DNA of 64,000 bases from Streptococcus sp. CSL10205-OR2 (GCF_025660655.1 NZ_JAOTIN010000005.1:49972-113971); one strand, 5' to 3'; shown: positions 9,901-18,136, numbered from the stretch's first letter. Notes: generated by a model not told the origin, from the sequence alone. Numbers and translations: made by a program.

Positions 9901-12900
9901 TTGGTTTGATTAGCAGGTGGCCAAAGAATATCTGGTTGTTTAACACCATTGACATAAAGTTTCAACTTACCAGCTGCTGTGTCTTTAACAATAGTATAGT
10001 GTTTCCATCCATTACCATTTTCAGCATATTGGTATGTCAAGTAACCTTCTTTAACATGAATTCCCATATTATTAGCTGAAGTGCCTTGACCAACTTTCAA
10101 GTCAAATGAAATACTTTGTGCACCAGTATTAGTTGGATTTGTACCATCCCAGAAAATTGACGAAATACCTGTATTGTTTTCACCTGGTTTCATCCAGAAT
10201 GACAAGCTATAGTTATCAGTTAGATTAATTTCTTCTGAAACAACCAATGCTTGACCAGGTTTAACAATCAATGACTTACCATCAACACCTTGACCAAATT
10301 CTGCTTGAGCATCATTTTGAATAGCACCTGAAACATTGGTTTTAACATTAGCCAACTGCTCAGTACCATCAAAAGTGAAGCGCGCTTTAATATTTTTATC
10401 AAGAACATCTAGAATACTTGGATTTTCAATAGGATCAGCACCAGATGCTTTCAATTCAAGGTAGCGATCAATAATTTCATTTAATCTTACTTTAAAGGCT
10501 GCTAAATCTCTTGGAATACTTACTAGAGTTGTTGCACTTGGTTCTCTTGCAATTCTTTCACCAATACCGTTATGTGGTGTTGTTCTATCATAGCGATCTT
10601 CAAGAGAACTCAAAAGATTATCAATTTCTATTCCTAGTTGAGGATATTCTTTTCTCATTTGATAAATCTTATTAACATCTCTAACAGCTTCAGCCATTTT
10701 TTCTAAACGAACACTTGATTGAGGTTTTGGATTTGCTGCTGTTGGCTCATCTGGATAAATGAGTTGTGTATCTCCAGATTCAAATGCCCAGTGTGATAAA
10801 TCTTTCAACGGCTCTTTTACCCAAGCATCCAATGCCCAACGTAAGAAACCATTAGTATTGTATTTAGCACCATAAAGTACTGAGAAGTAGCTTTCACCTG
10901 GCATATTGAATAACATTGAGTTTGGATATTCTTCAGTAGCCGTGTAAAGAGTGGTTTTCTTACCTTTTTTCGCTCTATCAGCCACCATTTGCTTAAATTC
11001 AGCAGCTTGTGACTTCATGTGAGGTGTTCCGATACTTAAATGGTCAATTCTTTCAGCTGTTGAAGCAAAGTTACCTGAGAAGTGGTTTGCTGCAGCTGCA
11101 ATTTTAAGTGTTTTATTGTCTTTGTTTTTCACACTATCAATGAGACCAAAAGCAAGTTCCATGTTAGGTCTTTCATCAATTCCGACATAGAAACGATCGA
11201 ACCAGCCTTTTTCATCTAAGTGAGCAACTAGAGAAGTTAAGAAAGGTCTCCAAACAGTAGCATAATCACGACTAGTAACAGGAACTTCTACGAAAGCTTT
11301 TTCGTTAGTAGCCTTGTCAAGATAAGTGACTTTATTGCCCCAAGGAATCATAGAGTAACCAACCACTTTATCAGCTAAACCAAGACTATCAGCAAATGTC
11401 ACCCATTTATCAAAATCAGTATAATCAAATGAGAATTCACCATTTGTTTCTTTGGTCCATTTAATCATTGAAGGGACTCTAACTTCGCCATCAGCATAGG
11501 TTTGTCCACCCCAAGCTTCTTCAACGATTGAAGCAGTAATACCATTTCCTCCGATAGCTTTATATTTCTCCATCATTGGACGTAATATTGCTAAGTGTTT
11601 GTCAGAGAATGGTTCAACCTTGTAGTATTCTGCAGAGCGATATGGGTATTGCCAAAGTTCAATGTCAAATGATTTTTCTTCATTTAAAACTGCATCTTGA
11701 ACATCAAGATTCAAGGTAAAGTTTAGAGGTGTTGCAATATCATCGGCATAAACTTTTACAGTTCCTGTATACTTACCAGCTTTGGCATTTTCAGGAATTG
11801 CTACAGATAACCATAGATTTTGAATAGTATTGTAGTCAACTTGAACACTTGAAGCATTTGATAAAATATCTGGACGTGAAATACTTGGTGTTTTGTTAAT
11901 TGTTAATTTATTTGCTCTATGATATCCAGCATTTCCACGATATCCTGAAATTTCTTTAATGAAATTAGCAGTGATATTTGATTTAGCAATACTGTTACCG
12001 TTACCATCTTGTAAATCTACTAATTCAAAACGTAAATTCTTCAAACCAGAATCAATTGGTAAAATGGCTATCTGAGTATTAACCGTTTCTTTTTTCCAAC
12101 CAACAAGTTTTTGACTAGCAACATCTTGAGCTTGAGCTTTTAATTCAGCGTAAGCATCACCATAGTAATGACGGTTGTTATCAACAAAAGTACCGCGGTA
12201 AGCAGCAACAGTTGCTTCAACAGTTACTGGAATTCTAGTAGTTAACTTACCTAATGTTGCAATTAAGTTTGTTGTTCCTCTAACTAATCCTTTAACTCTT
12301 CCATTAACATCAACACTTGCAATAGTATCATCTTCAATTCGATAAGTAACTTGTGATGCATCTGCATAAGAAGGATTTACTTCAAGATGAGTGTCTAGTG
12401 ATTGTGATTCTTTAAGTGTTAAACCACTTTCTGTAAAGCGAATTGACTCTGCTTTATATGGTTTATGAGTGACTCGAGCACCATTCACTTGGTTAACGTG
12501 GTTACTACGACCAGAACTTGTTCGATTAGTTGAACGAACAGTTAATTTGTGTGGTCCATGTTCTAATAAATCAGAAGTATAAACGACCCCTGCTTGTCCT
12601 CTTGTTCTTTGATACAAATCAACTGCAGTCCAAACACCGGAGTCATCAAGACTCACTTCAACTATACCGTGGTTGTGAGATTTAGTTGCTAATAACTCAA
12701 TCTTTTGACCAACAAAGAGAATGTCATATTTAATGTTTTCAATGTTAGGTGTGTTTTTTGGTACATCACGATAAGCTTCATTAGCTGTTACAACCCAACC
12801 TTGTGAGAAGACAAATTTATTAGTGTCACTTTGAGAGTTAACAGAAGATAAATCAATTTGAGTGACAACAGGTTCTGCAGCATCTTCTTCTGTTTCTTCA

Positions 12901-14207
12901 TCTGCTGCCTCTTCTGATGTATCTGATGATTGAGAACCATCTTGTGTATCTGTCTCTTCACCAGTAGCTTCATTTGTTGAGCCAGATCCTTCTTGAGTAT
13001 CACCTGGAGTTGATGAATCACCTGGAGTTTCTGAAGATGTTCCTGTATCCTCACCAGAAGCGTCTGATTCACCTTCTTCTTCGCTAGCAGGCGCTGTAAC
13101 TGTTAATGTCCATTGTTTAGTTATTCCATCAAGAGTTGCTTTTAAGCTACCAGTTCCTGCTTTAAGAGCAATAAGTCTGTTTCCTTCAACGCTTGCAATA
13201 GCTTCGTTGCCTTCAGATTCAATCGTATAGCTGATACTTGGATTTTCAAGAAAATCTGGTTGAATAACAGGGTTTAAGTCAATTTGAGCATCAACAGCTA
13301 AACTAATGGTAGACTCAGTATAGTCAGGGAACTCAAGACTTTCAGCCTCATAAGGCAAATGTGTGATTTTAGCACCATTAACTTGGTTAACATGATTGCT
13401 ACGTCTAGGAGCAGCTGTACTTGTTGAACGAACTACCAGGATATGTTCTCCTTCTTCTAGTTGTTCAGAAGTATAAACTACAACAGGAGTGCCACGTCTT
13501 GCTTGATGAAGATTAACTCTAGTCCAATTCCCATTATCAACTTTTACTTCAACGACCCCATGATTATGAGATTTGGTTGCTAGTAATTCAATTTTTTGAC
13601 CAACAAAAGGAATAGCATAACCAACTTCATTGATGTTAGGTGTGTTTTTAGGGACATCTTTGTAAGCTTCACCAGTAACAAACGTCCAACCTTCTGAGAA
13701 GATGAATTTGTTAGTGCTTCTTTGAGCATTTCTTGAATCTAAATCAATTTGTGTAACCACTGGTGCAACTGGTGCTGTTTCTTCTGGTGCTTCAGCTTCA
13801 TTTTCTGCTTCTGCATCAGCTTCTACTTCTTCTGGTTGATTTTCTTCATTTACAGAAGGATTAGTAGGAGCTTCAGTTGTCTCCTCACTTGTAGCAACTG
13901 GTGTTGGTGCTACTTCTGTATTAGCCACTGGTGCTTGTGGTGCTTCAGCTTCTGCTGTTTCTTCAGCAGCTGTTTCATTTACTGCCATAGTTTCAACTGA
14001 ACTTGCTTCAACACTCGCTACATCAGGGACACCCTCTTCAGGTCTAACTTCAGTTACAGCAGCTTCTTCAGCGGTTGGCTGAGTATTTACATCTGCGGAA
14101 ACTTGTTGACCAGTCAAGAAACTTAGTCCAATAACAGTGGAACAAATCCCAACTGTTAATTTTCGGATAGCATACTTATTTTGTTTTTCAAATAATTTTT
14201 TTGCCAT
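6954..14207 (-). CDS. LPXTG-anchored multi-domain glycan hydrolase (GH123/DUF4091-like, LamG, sialidase-fold)
   Basis: A 2417-residue surface protein. Domain order: YSIRK-type signal (KYAIRKLTVG, residues 11-20, cleavage near 38); acidic Pro/Glu/Ala region to 150; two copies (about 150-290 and 446-590) of a beta-domain with the motif FVGQKIELLATKSHNHG, each followed by a bacterial Ig-like (BIG2) domain; beta-sandwich (655-840) and GH123/DUF4091-like barrel (845-1190) with the adjacent acidic pair Asp1011-Glu1012 in YVGIDERP; LamG (1273-1475); another BIG2; a six-bladed sialidase-like propeller (1560-1940) with Asp boxes at 1611, 1674 and 1791; two helical repeat segments with DxDxDG-like loops; three 21-residue repeats; LPNTG at 2382 with membrane anchor. 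GH123 enzymes release beta-linked N-acetylgalactosamine, so host glycolipids or glycoproteins are likely targets (inference). The propeller lacks a clear FRIP motif, so sialidase activity is not assured. Confidence 0.8.
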   Translation of the reverse strand: MAKKLFEKQNKYAIRKLTVGICSTVIGLSFLTGQQVSADVNTQPTAEEAAVTEVRPEEGVPDVASVEASSVETMAVNETAAEETAEAEAPQAPVANTEVAPTPVATSEETTEAPTNPSVNEENQPEEVEADAEAENEAEAPEETAPVAPVVTQIDLDSRNAQRSTNKFIFSEGWTFVTGEAYKDVPKNTPNINEVGYAIPFVGQKIELLATKSHNHGVVEVKVDNGNWTRVNLHQARRGTPVVVYTSEQLEEGEHILVVRSTSTAAPRRSNHVNQVNGAKITHLPYEAESLEFPDYTESTISLAVDAQIDLNPVIQPDFLENPSISYTIESEGNEAIASVEGNRLIALKAGTGSLKATLDGITKQWTLTVTAPASEEEGESDASGEDTGTSSETPGDSSTPGDTQEGSGSTNEATGEETDTQDGSQSSDTSEEAADEETEEDAAEPVVTQIDLSSVNSQSDTNKFVFSQGWVVTANEAYRDVPKNTPNIENIKYDILFVGQKIELLATKSHNHGIVEVSLDDSGVWTAVDLYQRTRGQAGVVYTSDLLEHGPHKLTVRSTNRTSSGRSNHVNQVNGARVTHKPYKAESIRFTESGLTLKESQSLDTHLEVNPSYADASQVTYRIEDDTIASVDVNGRVKGLVRGTTNLIATLGKLTTRIPVTVEATVAAYRGTFVDNNRHYYGDAYAELKAQAQDVASQKLVGWKKETVNTQIAILPIDSGLKNLRFELVDLQDGNGNSIAKSNITANFIKEISGYRGNAGYHRANKLTINKTPSISRPDILSNASSVQVDYNTIQNLWLSVAIPENAKAGKYTGTVKVYADDIATPLNFTLNLDVQDAVLNEEKSFDIELWQYPYRSAEYYKVEPFSDKHLAILRPMMEKYKAIGGNGITASIVEEAWGGQTYADGEVRVPSMIKWTKETNGEFSFDYTDFDKWVTFADSLGLADKVVGYSMIPWGNKVTYLDKATNEKAFVEVPVTSRDYATVWRPFLTSLVAHLDEKGWFDRFYVGIDERPNMELAFGLIDSVKNKDNKTLKIAAAANHFSGNFASTAERIDHLSIGTPHMKSQAAEFKQMVADRAKKGKKTTLYTATEEYPNSMLFNMPGESYFSVLYGAKYNTNGFLRWALDAWVKEPLKDLSHWAFESGDTQLIYPDEPTAANPKPQSSVRLEKMAEAVRDVNKIYQMRKEYPQLGIEIDNLLSSLEDRYDRTTPHNGIGERIAREPSATTLVSIPRDLAAFKVRLNEIIDRYLELKASGADPIENPSILDVLDKNIKARFTFDGTEQLANVKTNVSGAIQNDAQAEFGQGVDGKSLIVKPGQALVVSEEINLTDNYSLSFWMKPGENNTGISSIFWDGTNPTNTGAQSISFDLKVGQGTSANNMGIHVKEGYLTYQYAENGNGWKHYTIVKDTAAGKLKLYVNGVKQPDILWPPANQTKQPVKLPIKYIGGKNFNGELDDVIVFDKVLSDFEIAELATRPGINAPDTVSLSKDQTKRIPVTLSKITGDLVYQVADVAIATVDAEGLITPKHAGETSVTIATTDGLHSKVVKIIVTHALHSQIPTHVLPEEFAKAMDRVPGEYLGQPDMVMLEDGKTLITVYPKGHGHGEIVLRRSEDGGLTWSDRLPVPDEWKESRETPTLYTLNFADGRQEVMRITGGPKQAGWGDGKGGFYTSISKDKGRTWSPEKKFYTDQTVVVGMASLVQMYENGRPIDKWMGVYHDHTNFINYKTYLTFDADGNELWSTPEAYLSQHRQTEAYYQISEVGIVRTPDKTKLIALGRTQAHNDLSTIFFSEDEGQTWSKPKPMPASLLGERHKIAVDPVSGRLVITFREIIQDYNNNGALERNDWMSGDWIAWVGTFDDLLNGGEGQYRILLGEDFTPNAKSGDTGYTGLVILSDGTIVANSYGVFYQEDARVKPNNTASNITWTTSIRSVRFKLEDIDLLAATPEEKVALAEQLDTLAKQALTVANQDGLINPEEALGLTELNKEVVAKKALADKAVKALPATNADKAGLQARLDALTGITVPEVTDADNNGKADATELSEATELVVAAEEANAVVKEALRLFNEDGKITQEEATELTSYNDDAKAKKAAADVAVKALADTVSEKTALQNRINALEGIVVPEVSESDDTTQETLEETKEIVDSTSGVRIMLEEGELASIKDVSVSQIETDDPNTPNILKALDYDLFDIELLDVNGDTIQPLKDVLVVLPIDKDKEVARVIYLPNTDQEEILDFTMTTFTDQNGETHQAVAFVTKHFSEYGIVYKTKVTKVPNNAPSYELPESDFVAETAVPKAAPTAEDKPVFEGILETKVPETAPTAEDKPAFEGTLETKVPSTAPIAEDKPAFDGQLQSLSTKPKTMAKDKEAKEAPKTSQTSQAKTLPNTGDSTNTAVVGTLVALSSLALYGYGRKKRESEL
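7146..7334 (-). repeat. Three tandem 63-bp repeats in the stalk of the anchored hydrolase
   Basis: Each unit encodes 21 residues with the pattern VPxxAPxAEDKPxFxG. They lie between the last folded part and the sorting signal and probably act as a wall-spanning stalk. Confidence 0.8.
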
Positions 14208-14290
14208 AAGAATTTCTTAATGCTCCTTTTTTTATATTGTTTATTTTCAACGTTTTTAAATCTCTTTTTAAAAATGAGAATAAAAAAAGG

Positions 14291-14305
14291 CTGAAAACGC
14301 TTCCT
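14291..14305 (-). promoter_or_regulatory. cre site in the hydrolase gene promoter
   Basis: CTGAAAACGCTTCCT matches the cre consensus WTGNAANCGNWNNCW at 14 of 15 positions (the first base differs). It begins about 10 bases downstream of the -10 box, over the expected transcription start, so CcpA binding should block expression when preferred sugars are present. Confidence 0.65.
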
Positions 14306-14315
14306 TATAGTTAGT

Positions 14316-14344
14316 ATATTAACGTTTATAACTGGTTATGTCAA
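14316..14344 (-). promoter_or_regulatory. Strong sigma-70 promoter of the hydrolase gene
   Basis: Minus strand: consensus TTGACA (14339-14344), exactly 17 bases, then TAATAT (14316-14321). About 110 bases upstream of the ATG at 14207. Confidence 0.8.
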
Positions 14345-14466
14345 GTTGTTTAGTCTTTTTTTTTAAAAAAAGTCAAAAACAGCAGTTAAACTCTTACATT
14401 CATAAAAAATAGCTTGCGCCATGTCGTCTTTGAACTCTTTTTAAAAGATTAATTCTTGAACCAATT

Positions 14467-14514
14467 AAAAACACCCCAAGCACTAGACGTTACAACTAAC
14501 TTTTGGGATGTTTT
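14467..14514 (-). terminator. Terminator hairpin of the C69 peptidase gene (AACACCCCAA type)
   Basis: Outer stem AAAACACCCCAA against TTGGGATGTTTT (one mismatch) enclosing a TAG...CTA core. It resembles the hairpin at 18972-19024 and, in its CCCCAA/TTTTGGG part, the end of the IS3-family element at 63391. Confidence 0.6.
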
Positions 14515-14582
14515 ATATAAATGAGAGACTTCATTTAAAAAAATAGTCTCAATGATTTTGTTTTTGTAAAAATGAGCCTTAC

Positions 14583-16901
14583 CTATTGTAACTCGCTTTC
14601 ACGTTTTTTTCTGCCATAGCCATACAAAGCTAGTGATGATAGAGCAAGTAAAGTACCAGCTACTGATGAATTTGTCTCATCTCCTGTTTTTGGTAAGTCT
14701 TTTTGGTTGTTTCCTTTTTCCTTGGGCGATTGAGTAGGCTCTTTACTTGTTTGATTATCTTTTGGTGGGGTAGTATTATCTTTTTTAGTGTCTTTAGACT
14801 CTTCATCTTTAGTAGATGGTGGCGTTTGATTGTTTGAAAGTTTAGTCACAGTCAATTTAGTACTTGCTTTACCATCGTTAAAGTTGAGTATTATGTCGTG
14901 TTCCTTATCTTCGTTTGTTGCTAGAGTTTTTAAGTAGTCTGCTTTCAAAGTCAGTTTGGTTGAACCATCTGAAAGCTCATAATTGTTAGCATCAACGACT
15001 TGACCGTCAATTGTCAAATTGAGGAATTTAGCCAAATCACCATCTGAAACAATGGTTAAACCAGTTGTTTTATCAGATTGCCAAGTTTGATTGGCACCTT
15101 CAATAATCTTGTATTCAACGGCTTCTTTAAAGGTAACATGTGTTGACTTGGTCTTAAAGACATAGAAGTCATTCACTAAGTCATAAGCGATTATATTATT
15201 TTGATCATCATAGAAAACTGGATTGTCAATAGCTGCTTTGGCGATAGAATAAATCAATTCTTTATTTAATGCTGGCAAATCATTACCATACACATCAGTT
15301 GCTGTGATTTGTCCAGCGCCATTAATGCTTATGAGAATCTTCTTATCTGAAGTGCCTTTTTCAACAGTTATTGTTGAACCAGCAAAATCTCTTGTTCTTC
15401 TATTGGCACGATATTTAGCCACATAGTCATTTTCTGCTAGATATTTCGCATGAGCTACCATTAATTCCTCACGAATTTCTTTCATAGTAGCAAAAGCTTT
15501 CTCAGCTAATTCGTTATTGTTTGCGGTTGCTGCTTCACTGGTTTGTGGACCATCTAAAACAGCTTGGTTCATGATTTCTTGTTGTGCTGGTGTTAGTTTG
15601 TCATTAACAATCTTCATGAATTCGTCACGGTTAGTTTCAACCATGTGTAAAATGTCCATTGCAACCCAATACATTGAGTCTTCAGAAAAGGCATTGGTTT
15701 GATTTTGAATAGCCGCAATTCCTGTTGTTTGATTTGGATAGTATGGCACATAAGGAGATACTAATGGAGAGCCCATCGCAAGCCACATCACACCAGGATA
15801 AGTATCAGTCATTTTTTCATGATCAAGTTGGAAGATATGTGCTTCCATGGTGTTGCGATTTCCAATCGGATAAAGACTTGGATCACCTAATTCATCAGCT
15901 ACTAAACCAATGTGCTCCATGCGATTTCTGGTAAGTGCCATTAAGTCTTGTAAGCTAATGCTTTTTTCTGGCGCATCTTGTAAGAAATTGTAGTATTGAT
16001 CTTCAAGCGTCACATTAGCATCTGGGTTGAGGTGTTTGATACCAGAATAAACACGAGAACGATTGGATTCTACTAATTTCTCAGGCGCATAAGAACCTGC
16101 TAAGTCAATCACTCGTTTAGCTTCATCTCCTTTAAAGGTGCCGGCTTTTTTAGCCACATCAAAGATCCCTTTAGAATAGAGGAATTGACCACTTTTAGAA
16201 ACAATGTAATTGTCAAACTCTTGACCAATGTCTAAAGTCACTTCATTGAGCCAGAAAGTATTTGGCATAACTGAAAATTTATCCTTAGGATATCTCATTG
16301 CCACAAACTGATGACCACTGTAGATTTCCATATACCAAGTGTCATCATGGTCAGCTACCACTAAATCATTACCTTCTGAAGCACCTTTTGTAGCTACTTC
16401 ATTAGCAATAAGTTCAACAGCTTGATCTGCAGTATCAGCATTAGCCAAAACAACTGTTGGAAGTACTGCTTCAGTGACTCCTTTTTCAACATAAGAGTCA
16501 ACTTCACCAATTTCATCTCTGTAGCTGGCAGATACTGTCATATCAACAACTAAACCTTTATCATTGAAACCAGCTTCATCGAAAATACCATATTCTGGTG
16601 TGGTATCACTTACTGAGGTGAATTGGTTAGAGTCTTTTTCCATAACATACTCATAACCACCCTCTTCACTGGTTGAAACATCAACGATTTTATCGCCTTC
16701 TTTGTATTCACCAGCTTCATGAACTTGATAGACCTTGTTGTGATTGATTTCAAGATCCTCTGTTCGACCAAAATAAGCTTTGCCATCTTCCGTTAAATCA
16801 CTACCGACAATAAAACCTGTACAGGCATCTACCGTCATAGTGACACTAAAGAAAACAAAACATAACATGATAACGCCTATGAAATAGAAGAATTTCTTCA
16901 T
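14583..16901 (-). CDS. LPXTG-anchored C69-family dipeptidase
   Basis: A 772-residue secreted peptidase. A signal peptide of about 26 residues ends right before Cys27 (ACTGFIVG), the N-terminal nucleophile exposed by processing in peptidase family C69 (PepD-like Ntn hydrolases). The peptidase domain covers roughly residues 27-510, including GRTEDLE and YGIFDEAGFNDKGL. A beta-rich segment (about 540-690) is followed by a Lys/Pro/Thr-rich stalk and an LPKTG sorting signal at 736. C69 enzymes usually work in the cytosol on dipeptides, so a wall-anchored form suggests peptide feeding or action on host or wall peptides. It has its own promoter. The last 22 residues match the anchor of the neighbouring hydrolase almost exactly. 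Confidence 0.88.
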   Translation of the reverse strand: MKKFFYFIGVIMLCFVFFSVTMTVDACTGFIVGSDLTEDGKAYFGRTEDLEINHNKVYQVHEAGEYKEGDKIVDVSTSEEGGYEYVMEKDSNQFTSVSDTTPEYGIFDEAGFNDKGLVVDMTVSASYRDEIGEVDSYVEKGVTEAVLPTVVLANADTADQAVELIANEVATKGASEGNDLVVADHDDTWYMEIYSGHQFVAMRYPKDKFSVMPNTFWLNEVTLDIGQEFDNYIVSKSGQFLYSKGIFDVAKKAGTFKGDEAKRVIDLAGSYAPEKLVESNRSRVYSGIKHLNPDANVTLEDQYYNFLQDAPEKSISLQDLMALTRNRMEHIGLVADELGDPSLYPIGNRNTMEAHIFQLDHEKMTDTYPGVMWLAMGSPLVSPYVPYYPNQTTGIAAIQNQTNAFSEDSMYWVAMDILHMVETNRDEFMKIVNDKLTPAQQEIMNQAVLDGPQTSEAATANNNELAEKAFATMKEIREELMVAHAKYLAENDYVAKYRANRRTRDFAGSTITVEKGTSDKKILISINGAGQITATDVYGNDLPALNKELIYSIAKAAIDNPVFYDDQNNIIAYDLVNDFYVFKTKSTHVTFKEAVEYKIIEGANQTWQSDKTTGLTIVSDGDLAKFLNLTIDGQVVDANNYELSDGSTKLTLKADYLKTLATNEDKEHDIILNFNDGKASTKLTVTKLSNNQTPPSTKDEESKDTKKDNTTPPKDNQTSKEPTQSPKEKGNNQKDLPKTGDETNSSVAGTLLALSSLALYGYGRKKRESELQ

Positions 16902-16924
16902 AGGTTATCCCCCCTTTCATTCGT

Positions 16925-16953
16925 ATTATACCCATTGCTTCTTATAAAATCAA
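16925..16953 (-). promoter_or_regulatory. Promoter of the C69 peptidase gene
   Basis: Minus strand: TTGATT (16948-16953), 17-base spacer, perfect TATAAT (16925-16930), followed by a GGGGGG-type ribosome site just before the ATG at 16901. Confidence 0.8.
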
Positions 16954-16971
16954 TAGAAAACAGGCAATTTT

Positions 16972-16985
16972 TTGAAGCGCTTACA
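16972..16985 (-). promoter_or_regulatory. cre-like site upstream of the C69 peptidase promoter
   Basis: TTGAAGCGCTTACA has the AAGCGCTT core but two mismatches to the cre consensus. It lies about 19 bases upstream of the -35 box, where CcpA would be more likely to activate than block; function uncertain. Confidence 0.35.
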
Positions 16986-17056
16986 GAAATAATTTAAAAC
17001 TTGAAAAATGATTGAAAAATCCCTTAAATATTACAAATAAACTGATTTGTGATATA

Positions 17057-17074
17057 AAAAACAATATTGTTTTT
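17057..17074. other. 18-bp perfect palindrome AAAAACAATATTGTTTTT
   Basis: Perfectly self-complementary and A/T-rich. It lies between convergently regulated sites and could be an operator, though such palindromes also arise by chance in 65 percent A+T sequence. Confidence 0.25.
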
Positions 17075-17155
17075 CACTGAAAATGGCTTTTATCTTTCAT
17101 TTGTTTTCTGAAAACGATTTTTATTATAATTGATCTTTGAAAATCAAATCAAAAG

Positions 17156-17200
17156 AAAAAACGCTCAACAAGAGAGACTTAAAACATCTTGTTGAGCGTT
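17156..17200 (-). terminator. Terminator of the thioesterase gene
   Basis: Perfect 13-bp stem AACGCTCAACAAG/CTTGTTGAGCGTT with a 16-base loop, followed on the minus strand by a U run. It starts 17 bases beyond the stop at 17217. Confidence 0.85.
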
Positions 17201-17216
17201 TATCATTCTTTAACTA

Positions 17217-17627
17217 TTAGTCACTGTTTTCGACCTTGTCTCTATTTTCTCTTTTTCCTGTCACAAACATGGTAAAACTAGACTTAGTCAAAATTTCTTC
17301 TTTATTATTTCGAATCAAAACATCAATAACCTTGGTTGTTCTACCATTATGAACAATCTGACCTTCAATCGTCAAGGTTTCATCCAAATGACCGGCCTTT
17401 AAATAATTAATGTTTGACTGCAAAGTCACCGATTCAAAGCCAGTAGTCCTTACAACCAATCCACTGACCTGATCAGACAAGGCAAACAGATAACCACCAT
17501 GAGTATTACCGTAGTAGTTAAGAGAAGAAGGCGTCACCTTGGTGGTCATCACTACATGTCCCTCTTCAACTGTTTCCATATGATAATTTTCAAAAATTCT
17601 TAATTCCTTAAAATGAATGTCTTGCAT
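17217..17627 (-). CDS. PaaI-like hotdog-fold acyl-CoA thioesterase
   Basis: A 136-residue single-domain hotdog protein. The family hallmark is the segment NYYGNTHGGYLFALSDQVSG, where the HGG turn and the Asp in the following helix form the thioesterase site. Proteins of this PaaI/4HBT group hydrolyse aryl- or acyl-CoA in the cytosol, usually as tetramers; the substrate here is unknown. ATG at 17627 has an AAAGGAG ribosome site. It ends in a strong hairpin; 67 bases separate it from the upstream ArsC-like gene, so the two may share a transcript. The polar C-terminal tail (RENRDKVENSD) is not part of the fold. Confidence 0.82.
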   Translation of the reverse strand: MQDIHFKELRIFENYHMETVEEGHVVMTTKVTPSSLNYYGNTHGGYLFALSDQVSGLVVRTTGFESVTLQSNINYLKAGHLDETLTIEGQIVHNGRTTKVIDVLIRNNKEEILTKSSFTMFVTGKRENRDKVENSD

Positions 17628-17694
17628 TAGTTTTCTTTTCTCCTTTAAATCAAACAGACCTTATTATACTATAAAAATAAAAGCCTGAAAATCA

Positions 17695-18099
17695 TTATGT
17701 TTGCTCCAATTGTTTGATAAGCTCGTTCACTTTTTCATCAATTTCTGAAATAATCTCAATAAAGGCCTGATCTGATTTTCCTGTTGGGTCATCCAAACCC
17801 CAATCTTCTGTGTCATACTGGTAGGGTAGACTTGGACAACTGACATTACAACCCATAGTAATCACCTGTTCAACAGCTGGAATGTCTGTCATTAGCTTGG
17901 GAGTTTGCTCTTTTTCCATATCAATACCATAGAGTGCTTTCATAAGTCTCACCGCATCTGGATTGATTTGATTTTTAAGAGCTGTCCCAGCAGAATAAAC
18001 CTCGGCAACATGTGACCCGTAGTTTTTCATCAAAGCCTCAGCAATCTGACTGCGACAGGAATTGTGAACACACAAAAAAACCACTTTTTTCTTTTTCAT
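17695..18099 (-). CDS. arsC: Thioredoxin-coupled arsenate reductase / low-molecular-weight phosphatase family (ArsC-like)
   Basis: A 134-residue protein of the low-molecular-weight tyrosine phosphatase fold. The phosphate-binding loop CVHNSCRS (Cys10 to Arg16, CX5R) is intact, as is the general acid loop DWGLDDPTG. A second cysteine pair occurs as GCNVSCP (Cys84 and Cys88); thioredoxin-coupled ArsC enzymes use two such redox cysteines, though those of plasmid pI258 ArsC are spaced further apart. The likely reaction is arsenate to arsenite reduction. There is no arsR, arsB or acr3 gene nearby, so it may be a lone detoxifier or act on another oxyanion or phosphoprotein. It has its own promoter just upstream. 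Confidence 0.78.
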   Translation of the reverse strand: MKKKKVVFLCVHNSCRSQIAEALMKNYGSHVAEVYSAGTALKNQINPDAVRLMKALYGIDMEKEQTPKLMTDIPAVEQVITMGCNVSCPSLPYQYDTEDWGLDDPTGKSDQAFIEIISEIDEKVNELIKQLEQT

Positions 18100-18136
18100 A
18101 GATAACCTCTTTTTCTTATCAAAACACTTAACCTCT

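Larger units (their letters stand above)
14208..14582. other. Intergenic region between the two LPXTG protein genes
   Basis: Holds the promoter and cre site of the hydrolase gene (14291-14344) and the terminator hairpin of the C69 peptidase gene (14467-14514). No further gene seen. Confidence 0.6.
16902..17216. other. Intergenic region upstream of the C69 peptidase
   Basis: Contains the peptidase promoter, a weaker cre-like site, an 18-bp palindrome and the terminator of the thioesterase gene. No coding sequence seen. Confidence 0.55.
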
